Assembly (NCBI GenBank): GCA_964369885.1
Contig: CAYJGQ010000069.1
Coordinates: 1-12,443, forward strand
Direction of reading: 5' to 3'
From: Heteroruminococcus sp964369885
GTDB lineage: Bacteria; Bacillota; Clostridia; Oscillospirales; Ruminococcaceae
Length of the DNA: 12,443 bases
Every line of letters starts with the position of its first letter. Positions within the stretch are counted from its first letter, which is position 1. Below are positions 1 through 5,482 of this stretch, piece by piece. A model generated the notes under the pieces. It saw only the letters and a program-made list of their open reading frames with translations, was not told the DNA's origin and searched no databases. The position numbers were made by a program, and so were the translations under genes.

Positions 1-209
1 TTTGCCCGCCCTTTGGGCAAATGTGCGGGCTGCGCCATAACGGTGGAGTTTGATGGCGTGGGGGTGGGGCAGCAAGGTGGAGGCCCTGCACAGACATGGC
101 GGTTTTTTCTTGCTGCCCACCAGCTAACCACCTTTAAGTTTTGCCCATATCTTGCTTGTTTTATTGGCATTACCTTATGTGCCACAGGGTGGCGTTTTGG
201 GTGGCTGTT
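1..209. other. Gene-free left edge (no supported CDS)
   Basis: No gene is supported here. A plus-strand frame stays open to a TAG at 211-213, and a minus-strand frame starting near 170 stays open to the left edge, but both give low-complexity, Trp/Cys/Pro-rich products with no SD and no recognisable family. The first 30 bases hold nested inverted repeats: TTTGCCC at 1-7 with GGGCAAA at 15-21, and GCCCGC at 4-9 with GCGGGC at 25-30. There is no T-run, so this is not a clear terminator. It may be the edge of a structured intergenic element cut by the window. Confidence 0.4.
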
Positions 210-398
210 TTAGGAAATGTCTATGGCATCGGTGGGGCAGGTGTCGCGTGCAAGTTGTGCCGGGGCCTGCTCGGAGGACTGAAGGTCGGCCCCCATGGCC
301 ACAGCCTTGCCTGTGTCGGCCAGCGAGAAAACGGTAGGTGCGGTCTGGATACAAATTTTACAGCCAATGCAGTCATCCTGCTTTACAAATGCTCTCAT
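210..398 (-). CDS. Small ferredoxin, single [4Fe-4S] cluster
   Basis: A 62-residue cytosolic electron carrier. The pattern is Cys10-x2-Cys13-x2-Cys16 and, much later, Cys54-Pro55 (near the C-terminal DTCPTDAI), which supplies the four ligands of one [4Fe-4S] cluster, as in Desulfovibrio-type monocluster ferredoxins. The position that often carries another Cys (CxxCxxCxxxCP) is Ala20 here, and there is no internal partner Cys, so no second cluster or disulfide is expected. I chose the ATG at 398. A GTG three codons upstream (407) is possible, and neither start has a strong SD. The gene is divergent from the small membrane protein at 684. No redox partner is adjacent, so its electron donor and acceptor cannot be named. 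The family call is firm; the specific role is unknown. Confidence 0.88.
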   Translation of the reverse strand: MRAFVKQDDCIGCKICIQTAPTVFSLADTGKAVAMGADLQSSEQAPAQLARDTCPTDAIDIS

Positions 399-442
399 AA
401 TACACACTCATTTCTTTGTATTTATAGTAGAAATCATAAAAA

Positions 443-454
443 CAGTGGCCACTG
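443..454. promoter_or_regulatory. Perfect 12-bp palindrome upstream of ferredoxin
   Basis: CAGTGGCCACTG is its own reverse complement and lies about 45 bp upstream of the ferredoxin start, in the divergent intergenic region. A related half-site (GCACTGC) follows at once. It could be an operator, but no regulator is encoded nearby, and a 12-mer can occur by chance. Confidence 0.25.
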
Positions 455-558
455 CGCACTGCTTTTATGTAATGCTTATTTGATATAGCGGTGCAAACGC
501 GTTTTTTGTTTTATGTATTAAACTTCCCCACAAGGGATGTCATATTCATAATTAGCAT

Positions 559-588
559 GGATATTTTTGCAATTGTTTCAAAATATCC
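559..588. repeat. 9-bp perfect inverted repeat upstream of a promoter
   Basis: GGATATTTT at 559-567 is mirrored by AAAATATCC at 580-588 around a 12-nt spacer. It ends about 20 bp before the -35 box of the small membrane protein gene. Neither strand has the T-run expected of a terminator, so an operator is the more likely reading. This is inference only. Confidence 0.4.
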
Positions 589-609
589 CCAATTTTTTGG
601 GTATATGTA

Positions 610-638
610 TTGTACTTTGTGCAAAAGGGTATTATAAT
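610..638 (+). promoter_or_regulatory. Sigma-A promoter of small membrane protein gene
   Basis: -35 TTGTAC (610-615), 17-nt spacer, -10 TATAAT (633-638). The expected start of transcription is near 645, giving a leader of about 40 nt before the ATG at 684. Confidence 0.8.
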
Positions 639-683
639 GGATGGTGTACACGGGTATACTTATTTATATTGGAGGTAATTTAT

Positions 684-926
684 ATGAAAAGCAGTGCATT
701 GTTTGCGTTAATAGCCCTATTGTTGGCCTTGGTAGGCATTCTTGCAGGACTTATGATTTACTTTAAGAAAAGAAAATGCGCAATTTGTGACGATTTTAGT
801 GATATGATGTTTGACGAAGATGACTTTGATTTTGACGATGATTTTATCGAGGGTGACGCCTGTTACGAGGAGGAGCTACCCGTAGCCCCCGAGACCACTG
901 TTGCCGACGATTCGGACGAGCTGTAA
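684..926 (+). CDS. Small single-pass membrane protein with acidic tail (unknown)
   Basis: 80 residues, family not recognised. An N-terminal hydrophobic helix (about residues 5-27, rich in Leu, Ala, Ile) is followed by a basic stop-transfer run (KKRK, about 29-32), a CxxC pair (Cys-Ala-Ile-Cys, about 32-35), and then a tail dominated by Asp, Glu and Phe. The positive-inside rule predicts an outside N-terminus and an acidic cytoplasmic tail. The ATG at 684 is preferred over an upstream in-frame start because GGAGGT lies 7 nt before it and a strong promoter sits just upstream. The gene is monocistronic and ends at a hairpin terminator shared with the convergent gene. The CxxC could bind metal, but two Cys alone are weak evidence. 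It is surely a gene, given promoter, SD and terminator; its function is unknown. Confidence 0.8.
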   Translation: MKSSALFALIALLLALVGILAGLMIYFKKRKCAICDDFSDMMFDEDDFDFDDDFIEGDACYEEELPVAPETTVADDSDEL

Positions 927-941
927 ACCGTACAACCAAGT

Positions 942-977
942 AAAAAGGCGCTGTTCACATGAACAGCGCCTTTTTTT
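942..977. terminator. Bidirectional intrinsic terminator
   Basis: GGCGCTGTTCA (947-957) pairs perfectly with TGAACAGCGCC (960-970). Seven T follow on the plus strand and five A precede it, so it ends both the plus-strand small membrane protein gene and the convergent PsiE-like gene. Confidence 0.93.
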
Positions 978-1025
978 GTAATGTAAATTTGCTTTATGTT
1001 TTTACCTAACAAATTCATTTTTTAC

Positions 1026-1439
1026 CTATTCTTCGTCCATCTGCTCATCGCCTTGGTCGGCAGGCTTTTCCTTTTTGGACATATGTAAATACCTTCTAAC
1101 CATAAACAGTAACGAAACAGCTATAATTATAAACAGACCACCCAGCGGTTCAACATGTTCCACCACCATTTGGCGTGCAAGCGCCACCAGCAACACATCA
1201 ATTACCGAGTCCACGCTGTGGCTTGCAATCATTTTTACAAACTCCACCCCAATGACAATATAACAAATTATGTTTAGCCATTCCCTAAAGTATTCAGGGT
1301 CGGAAAACAGCGCCGATATGTCTATATTATACACCACGCCTATTCCGCCAATTACGCAGGCCACCAATACAAATCCGCCTATGGCAAGCTCTATAAACGA
1401 CAGGCATGTATACAGCCTTGATTGCATTCTTTTCTTCAT
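1026..1439 (-). CDS. PsiE-like membrane protein
   Basis: 137 residues. It has an N-terminal membrane segment (about 17-40), a second and third around 58-100, and a fourth ending before a basic then acidic tail (KKEKPADQGDEQMDEE). The region around ALARQMVVEH followed by PLGGLFIIIAVSLLF resembles the C-terminal half of the phosphate-starvation-inducible PsiE family (PF06146; compare AIVRLIIVDHKSPL in E. coli PsiE, from memory). The role of PsiE is unknown. The start is the ATG at 1439, preceded by GAGGGGAG. An in-frame extension 20 codons upstream lies inside the leader hairpin and was rejected. A strong promoter stands 100 bp upstream, with an intrinsic terminator between promoter and gene. 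The family call is moderate. Confidence 0.7.
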   Translation of the reverse strand: MKKRMQSRLYTCLSFIELAIGGFVLVACVIGGIGVVYNIDISALFSDPEYFREWLNIICYIVIGVEFVKMIASHSVDSVIDVLLVALARQMVVEHVEPLGGLFIIIAVSLLFMVRRYLHMSKKEKPADQGDEQMDEE

Positions 1440-1466
1440 TTTTTCTCCCCTCTTTATTAATATAAT

Positions 1467-1514
1467 AAAAAGCCGGCATAAGACAATATGCAGCTGCACA
1501 CTATCTTATCCGGC
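1467..1514 (-). terminator. Intrinsic terminator inside the 5' leader of the PsiE-like gene
   Basis: Read on the minus strand, GCCGG (1514-1510) and a TAAGAT arm pair with an ATCTTA-type arm and CCGGC (1476-1472). The apex is the self-complementary GCAGCTGC (1490-1497), and TTTTT follows (1471-1467). It lies between the promoter at 1546-1574 and the start codon at 1439. The transcript would be about 70-75 nt if stopped here, so it is either an attenuator of the downstream gene or the end of a separate small RNA. I recognise no riboswitch class in the short upstream segment. Confidence 0.75.
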
Positions 1515-1545
1515 AGTTATATTTCCCACCCACAAGTCCGTTAAA

Positions 1546-1574
1546 AATATAACATACTGAGTTTAGGTTGTCAA
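1546..1574 (-). promoter_or_regulatory. Strong sigma-A promoter of the PsiE-like gene / leader RNA
   Basis: On the minus strand: -35 TTGACA (1574-1569, consensus), 17-nt spacer, -10 TATATT (1551-1546). Transcription should start near 1539. Confidence 0.85.
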
Positions 1575-1602
1575 GCAAAATTTTACATTTTTATCCAATT
1601 TT

Positions 1603-1623
1603 TGCACACCTTTGGGCTGTGCA
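1603..1623. repeat. Short inverted repeat after the NusG-II gene
   Basis: TGCACA (1603-1608) and TGTGCA (1618-1623) pair perfectly, with an inner CC/GG. It lies just past the NusG-II stop codon, but on that strand it is followed by A, not T, so it is not a standard intrinsic terminator. It could be a 3' end structure or an operator about 30 bp upstream of the -35 box at 1569-1574. Confidence 0.35.
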
Positions 1624-1638
1624 CACTACTTAGCTCAA

Positions 1639-1986
1639 CTATTCATCCACCGTAAGGCTTACCCTGTTGGGCATACAAATTGCGGTTTGGCCCTCAAGCT
1701 CCAGCCAACCTGTATTCATGCAAATTTCATCGGGGCAGGTCACATCAACAAAGCGTATGCGTCCACCCTCCACCTCAAAGTTTACCGGCAAACCCATATG
1801 CTCAAGTGTGGTGTACTGCCTCTCCTGCGTAAGCTCCACCTCCATGGCGGCATTGCCGTCCACCCACACAGTGGCAGTGGCGGCAGGGGTGGTGCTCACA
1901 AAAAGCATACTCCACACCGCCCAAACCACCGCCAAAACAATAAGGACAACTACAATAATTTGAATTTTTTTACCCTTTTGCATCAT
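1639..1986 (-). CDS. NusG domain II-containing protein (DUF1312)
   Basis: 115 residues with one N-terminal membrane helix (about 8-30), then an extracytoplasmic NusG-II/DUF1312 domain (PF07009). The C-terminal half shows the family pattern: CPDEICMNTGW, a Gly-Gln turn, then ICMPNRVSLTV. It is not the transcription factor NusG; it shares only the fold of domain II. In many Clostridia such genes sit next to the Gx transporter (HepT-like) and Rnf or FAD:protein FMN transferase genes, none of which is here. Instead its ATG overlaps the MATE stop codon by 4 nt (ATGA), so translational coupling is likely; the SD is poor. A second Met follows at once (1983). Its molecular role is unknown. Confidence 0.88.
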   Translation of the reverse strand: MMQKGKKIQIIVVVLIVLAVVWAVWSMLFVSTTPAATATVWVDGNAAMEVELTQERQYTTLEHMGLPVNFEVEGGRIRFVDVTCPDEICMNTGWLELEGQTAICMPNRVSLTVDE

Positions 1987-3374
1987 AAATCAGGCCCTGT
2001 GTATAGATTTTTAGGTTCACCAAGTGTGACGATGTGCTTTTTCCACACCCTGCCAAACAATATTATATTTACCACCAGTGCCACGCTCTCGGCCAGCGGA
2101 AAGGCCAACCACACATACCCAAGCCCCATGCGTGAAAATACCCAGGCAAGGGGAAGTATTAGCACAAGTTGGCGCAGTAGGGATATAATAAGGCTGTTTA
2201 CCCCCACACCTATGGACTGATAAAATATAGAAAACATTATGCCTATTGCGGCCGGCACAAAGCAGGTGGAAATTATGCGCAGGGCCGGCACACCTATGCT
2301 TAGCATCTCGGGGCTGGCGCTGAATATGCCAAGCAGCTCGGGGGTGAATAGGAAGAATATCAGCGTGCCTGTAAGCATTATGCCAAGGGCTATAAGACAG
2401 GCGGCACGCAGGGTTTGTTTTACACGCTCGCGGTTGCCCGCACCAAAGTTGTAGCCCATTAGGGGCATTGTGCCGTGGGTAAGCCCAAACACCGGCATAA
2501 ACACAAAGGACTGAAGCCTAAAGTAGGCCCCCAACACCGACACAGCGGCATTGGAAAAGGATATCAGTATGGTATTTAGGCCTATTGTCAGCACTGTGGC
2601 CAGCGACTGCATTAGTATAGATGGCAGACCCACCACAAATATATCCCTTAAAATCTCGGCCTTGGGCCTAAAGCCCTTTAGGTTTACCTTTATCTCACGG
2701 CTTTTGGTTAAAAGCGCTATTATGCCGGCAGTGCAGGCCAATATTTGACCCACCACGGTGGCAATGGCGGCGCCCTTTATGCCAAGGGCAGGTGCACCGC
2801 ACAAACCAAATATCAGTATTGGGTCAAGTATTATGTTAGTTATAGCGCCAATAAGCATAAATATCATGGGGCCAATCATGTTGCCTGTGGCCTGGAATAT
2901 GCGCTCAATGGCTATTTGTATCATAACCGATACCGAGAATATGCAGACCACCGATAGGTAGTCGCTACCCATTGAGATTATCTCGGGGTCGGGGGAGAAG
3001 GAGGCAAAGAAGACCCGTGGAAACAGCGCCCCAAATATTGCAAAAAGCACACCTGCTATTACGGCCAAAAATATTGCGTGATTTGCGGCCATGTTGGCGG
3101 CCTCCACATTGCCCTGCCCCAAACGGCGCGCCATGAGCGAGTTCACACCCACACCCATGCCCACCGCCACCGAGATCATAAGTATCTGCACGGGATATGC
3201 CAACGACACCGCCGTTAGAGCTTTCTCGCCCAACTGCGCCACAAAGTAGCTATCCACCACATTGTACAGCGACTGCACAATCATAGAAAACATGGACGGA
3301 AGCGACATTTTTACTATAAGTCCCAGCACCGGTTGGGTGCCCATTTTACTGCTATCTTTCACAAATTTCTCCAT
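1983..3374 (-). CDS. MATE family efflux transporter
   Basis: 463 residues, about 12 membrane segments, full length for the multidrug and toxic compound extrusion family (NorM/MepA/DinF group), which exports cationic or other small compounds with Na+ or H+ antiport. Family signs: N-terminal GTQPVLGLIVKMSLPSM, then SLYNVVDSYFVAQLGEKAL, VGVNSLMARRLGQG, and in the second half MGYNFGAGNRERVKQT. The ATG at 3374 has GGTGG only 1-2 nt away. A GTG at 3362 (codon 5) has GGAG at a better 6-nt distance, so the true start may be four codons shorter. It is first gene of a two-gene operon with the NusG-II gene and is transcribed from its own promoter through a long structured leader. The substrate cannot be read from sequence. 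Confidence 0.95.
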   Translation of the reverse strand: MEKFVKDSSKMGTQPVLGLIVKMSLPSMFSMIVQSLYNVVDSYFVAQLGEKALTAVSLAYPVQILMISVAVGMGVGVNSLMARRLGQGNVEAANMAANHAIFLAVIAGVLFAIFGALFPRVFFASFSPDPEIISMGSDYLSVVCIFSVSVMIQIAIERIFQATGNMIGPMIFMLIGAITNIILDPILIFGLCGAPALGIKGAAIATVVGQILACTAGIIALLTKSREIKVNLKGFRPKAEILRDIFVVGLPSILMQSLATVLTIGLNTILISFSNAAVSVLGAYFRLQSFVFMPVFGLTHGTMPLMGYNFGAGNRERVKQTLRAACLIALGIMLTGTLIFFLFTPELLGIFSASPEMLSIGVPALRIISTCFVPAAIGIMFSIFYQSIGVGVNSLIISLLRQLVLILPLAWVFSRMGLGYVWLAFPLAESVALVVNIILFGRVWKKHIVTLGEPKNLYTGPDL

Positions 3375-3465
3375 TCCACCGCATTACCTAATATAATTTT
3401 GCTCTGTTTGTGGGGGCATAAAGCTTTGCCTCACCCCTGCTTAAAAGGTGGCAGAAGTGTGGGGA

Positions 3466-3545
3466 TTTCGCCCGCGGTATTGATGTTGTATGCAAATACC
3501 ATCACATCAATTGCCTTCGCCCACATGCGGCAATGCCGGGCGAAA
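3466..3545 (-). ncRNA. Structured 5' leader with three-way junction (candidate cis-regulatory RNA)
   Basis: In the leader of the MATE operon three helices fit together without conflict. P1 is TTTCGCCCG (3545-3537) with CGGGCGAAA (3474-3466), 9 bp. P2 is ATTGCC (3534-3529) with GGCAAT (3515-3510), 6 bp, 13-nt loop. P3 is TGATGT (3509-3504) with ACATCA (3486-3481), 6 bp, topped by GTAT/ATAC (3499-3496 with 3491-3488) and a TTGC loop. P2 and P3 abut directly, so coaxial stacking is likely. Alternative pairings exist: the 5' strand of P1 can pair with GGGCGAA (3522-3516) in the P2 loop, and GGTATT (3500-3495) can pair with AATACC (3481-3476). The architecture suits a riboswitch, but no known class is recognised and function is not shown. 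Confidence 0.5.
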
Positions 3546-3562
3546 AAGAGTGTCGATGGACA

Positions 3563-3591
3563 ATTATACCAGATATGCCCCGGGAAATACA
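3563..3591 (-). promoter_or_regulatory. Promoter of the MATE operon (extended -10)
   Basis: On the minus strand: TGG-TATAAT, an extended -10 box (3568-3563), with a weak -35 TGTATT (3591-3586) at 17 nt. Transcription should start near 3556, giving a leader of about 180 nt. A 5-bp inverted repeat, TACAC/GTGTA (3588-3600), overlaps the -35 box and may be an operator or a weak end for the gene upstream. Confidence 0.7.
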
Positions 3592-3606
3592 CCCCGTGTA
3601 ATAACT

Positions 3607-3918
3607 TTATTTTCTAAAGCGATTTTTTGTGTTTACAAACACCAAAATAAACACGGTTACCACGGCAAACAGCCCCCAGCCAATCCAGATAGGTATGGTG
3701 CTGTTAAGAGGGGTGGCACAGGCCGATATGAGCATACATCCGCAGTAACAAAACATCCCCTTGCCCATAAAGCGGCACAGGCCCTTGGCATCATATTTGT
3801 CCCGCTCGGCCTTGGGCATGGTGTTGTATCCCGCTATTAAAAACGCCCCCTTGCCCGAAATAAATACTATTCCCAGCACAAGAAAAAAACCTGCCACGAT
3901 AACATCAACAATCCACAT
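3607..3918 (-). CDS. DUF3784 family membrane protein
   Basis: 103 residues. Three hydrophobic stretches are visible: about 3-22, 52-70 and 76-96. The central segment (KGAFLIAGYNTMPKAERDKYD, then KGLCRFMGKGM) is the hallmark of the DUF3784 family (PF12650), small Firmicute membrane proteins of unknown function. The start is well placed: AGGAGGT lies about 6 nt before the ATG. It follows the acetyltransferase gene after 84 bp on the same strand. I found no convincing promoter in that gap, so it may be the last gene of the uracil-DNA glycosylase operon. It precedes the MATE promoter with only a weak hairpin between. Confidence 0.85.
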   Translation of the reverse strand: MWIVDVIVAGFFLVLGIVFISGKGAFLIAGYNTMPKAERDKYDAKGLCRFMGKGMFCYCGCMLISACATPLNSTIPIWIGWGLFAVVTVFILVFVNTKNRFRK

Positions 3919-4002
3919 AATTCTACCTCCTGCTATCTGCTATTAAGCTTTGGCCATCTCTTTTTTTGTGACACCTTATGTGTACTTGAAAAGTCACCCA
4001 CC

Positions 4003-4599
4003 TCACAGTCCATCTTGCTCGCCCTGCTTACCCCTGTTTATGGCATCATTTACCACTTCGGGGGAAAGCTGCGCAAATGGCACAAATGGCTTTGGTGGGG
4101 TCTTGCATGGCAGTAGCTGTCCCTCAAGCAGGTCGGCCGAAAGCCACTGCCCAAGCTTGTACCCCGCCTTATCAAGATGCCCCACAACCAACAGCCCCAT
4201 GCGCTGATGAAACTTTACGCTTACCTCATTTGGGGCGGTCACCACGGCATACACCCTGTGGCACTGCTGCAACCGCAAAATTTCAAACAGACATCGGTAA
4301 AGCATGGCACCAAGGCCACGTCTGCGGCAGTCGCTTCTTATGTAAACCGACAAGGATACGCTCCATATATATGCCCCACGCGGACTATACTGCGAGGCAT
4401 AGGCATAGCCCAGCACTTCATCGCCCTGTCCGCACACCAAAAAGGGATGGCCTTTTAGCGTTTGGGTTATATGCTGTGAAAATTCCTGCACAGTGGGTGG
4501 AACACACTCAAAGGTGGCGGTGGTGGAATCCACATAGTGGGCGTATATATCCCTTAGTGCCGCTGCGTCCTGTGGCCCTGCCACTCTTACAAACTCCAT
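4003..4599 (-). CDS. GNAT acetyltransferase, phosphinothricin acetyltransferase-like
   Basis: 198 residues. It follows the PAT/Bar layout: N-terminal DIYAHYVDSTTATFE (about 18-31), a GYAYASQYSPRGAYIW strand-turn (64-79), an acetyl-CoA loop RRRGLGAMLY (92-101), PNEVSVKFHQRMG (123-135) and AGYKLGQW (145-152). Such enzymes move an acetyl group from acetyl-CoA to the amino group of small molecules such as phosphinothricin, methionine sulfone or others. The Glu that follows Trp-Thr-Ala in Bar is Ser82 here (WSVS), so the usual general base is absent; His131 is kept. A C-terminal extension of about 35 residues goes beyond the usual end. The ATG at 4599 is chosen because AGGAGG lies about 8 nt upstream; a longer frame would run into the glycosylase gene. 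Probably co-transcribed with it (31-nt gap). Confidence 0.88.
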   Translation of the reverse strand: MEFVRVAGPQDAAALRDIYAHYVDSTTATFECVPPTVQEFSQHITQTLKGHPFLVCGQGDEVLGYAYASQYSPRGAYIWSVSLSVYIRSDCRRRGLGAMLYRCLFEILRLQQCHRVYAVVTAPNEVSVKFHQRMGLLVVGHLDKAGYKLGQWLSADLLEGQLLPCKTPPKPFVPFAQLSPEVVNDAINRGKQGEQDGL

Positions 4600-4630
4600 G
4601 CCAATTCCTCCTGCCCACAAAAAATTCCTG

Positions 4631-5215
4631 TCATGCCTGCTCGGCCAATGTGTTTTCACAGATTTCCAGTATCTTGCCACGTAGCCCCAAAAGGTCCTCA
4701 AGTGCGGCGGGTTTGTTGTTGGGGTTTCTCAGTAGTGCGGCAGGATGGAATGTTCCCATCATCAGTATACCCTTTTTCTCAATAAATTGCCCGTGCATCA
4801 TGGTAACCTTAAACTGTGGGTCTATCAGGGCACAGGCCGCCACCCTACCCATACATACTATTATTTTGGGGCGTATTAACATAACCTGTTGGCGCAAATG
4901 CTCAAGGCAACATTTTAGTTCCTCGGGTTTTGGGTCACGGTTTTCGGGCGGTCGGCATTTTACCATATTTGCTATAAATATATTGCTCTCGCGCGACAGC
5001 CCCACATGCAAAAGCATCTTGTCCATAAGTTGACCACTGCGCCCCACAAAGGGCCTGCCCTGCAAATCTTCCTCTCGTCCCGGCCCCTCGCCTATCACCA
5101 TGACCTCGGCCGTGGGATTTCCCACCCCAAACACAACATTTGTGCGTGTTTTACAAAGCTCACAGGCGGTGCAGTTTTCCACCTTCTCCTTTAGCCTGCA
5201 AAAATCTTCATTCAC
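4631..5215 (-). CDS. Uracil-DNA glycosylase, family 4 (Fe-S)
   Basis: 194 residues. Removes uracil from DNA in base-excision repair. Visible marks of the family 4 enzymes: four cluster ligands Cys15, Cys18, Cys87 and Cys103 (spacing like the Thermus enzyme), the active-site loop GEGPGREED (42-50), FVGRSGQ (56-62), KCRPPENRDP (86-95) and the C-terminal FHPAALLRNP (156-165). The length is normal. The start is GTG at 5215 with AGGGGG about 7 nt before it; the nearby ATG (5211) is out of frame. It is the first gene of a likely operon with the GNAT gene 31 nt downstream, served by the promoter at 5249-5277. Confidence 0.95.
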   Translation of the reverse strand: MNEDFCRLKEKVENCTACELCKTRTNVVFGVGNPTAEVMVIGEGPGREEDLQGRPFVGRSGQLMDKMLLHVGLSRESNIFIANMVKCRPPENRDPKPEELKCCLEHLRQQVMLIRPKIIVCMGRVAACALIDPQFKVTMMHGQFIEKKGILMMGTFHPAALLRNPNNKPAALEDLLGLRGKILEICENTLAEQA

Positions 5216-5248
5216 CCAAATTCCCCCTTAAGTAAGTCCTCTGTTTTC

Positions 5249-5277
5249 ATTATATCACAGCACACATTGCCTGAAAA
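5249..5277 (-). promoter_or_regulatory. Promoter of the uracil-DNA glycosylase operon
   Basis: On the minus strand: -35 TTTTCA (5277-5272), 17-nt spacer, extended -10 TGA-TATAAT (5254-5249). Transcription should start near 5242, about 27 nt before the GTG start. Confidence 0.75.
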
Positions 5278-5344
5278 GAGAAAACAGGGCTGTTTATCAC
5301 CTATGTCCTCAACCCTTTGCCTATAAAAAAGTTTTAAGGCTATT

Positions 5345-5369
5345 TAAACTTTCTAAAAAATGTCGATAT
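5345..5369 (+). promoter_or_regulatory. Possible sigma-28-like promoter of the coiled-coil gene
   Basis: TAAACTTT (5345-5352) and GTCGATAT (5362-5369) resemble the flagellar/motility sigma factor consensus (TAAA ... GCCGATAT). The spacing after TAAA is 13 nt rather than about 15, and no clear sigma-A promoter is seen in the same stretch. Weak. Confidence 0.25.
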
Positions 5370-5421
5370 ACATTACATAGTGGTTTTATTTGATGGCCAA
5401 CAGCAGAGGGGTTATTTGCCT

Positions 5422-5459
5422 GTGTTGTGCAGTGTGATTTTACACGCCCTGCACAGCAC
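5422..5459 (+). promoter_or_regulatory. Stable hairpin just before the SD of the coiled-coil gene
   Basis: GTGTTGTGCAG (5422-5432) pairs with CTGCACAGCAC (5449-5459) over 11 positions, one of them a G-U pair, and the loop has a further TGT/ACA. It ends 9 nt before AGGAGG (5469-5474). It may protect the 5' end or tune translation. Confidence 0.45.
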
Positions 5460-5482
5460 CGATCGAGCAGGAGGTGTATTAA

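Noticed and set aside
13..213. Open frame on the plus strand at the left edge
   Set aside because: No SD or family; Trp/Cys-rich composition unlike the real genes; runs into the 3' end of the ferredoxin gene.
1467..1539. T-box leader, because of GGGTGG before a terminator
   Set aside because: The invariant ACCGCG part of the T-box bulge and a specifier stem are missing, the leader is far too short, and the gene is not an amino-acid gene.
1603..1623. Terminator of the MATE/NusG-II operon
   Set aside because: The hairpin is followed by A rather than T on the minus strand; kept only as an inverted repeat.
1612..2220. 202-codon plus-strand frame opposite the NusG-II and MATE genes
   Set aside because: Shadow of two well-supported minus-strand genes; no family, no SD.
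3466..3545. Hammerhead ribozyme, as a three-way junction with a GAAA
   Set aside because: The CUGANGA core is absent and the junction joints do not fit the hammerhead core.
4600..4701. Longer N-terminus of the GNAT gene
   Set aside because: It overlaps the 3' end of the glycosylase gene and lacks an SD, whereas AGGAGG precedes the ATG at 4599.
4077..5033. 318-codon plus-strand frame opposite the GNAT and uracil-DNA glycosylase genes
   Set aside because: Both genes beneath have clear catalytic motifs on the other strand; this frame has none.
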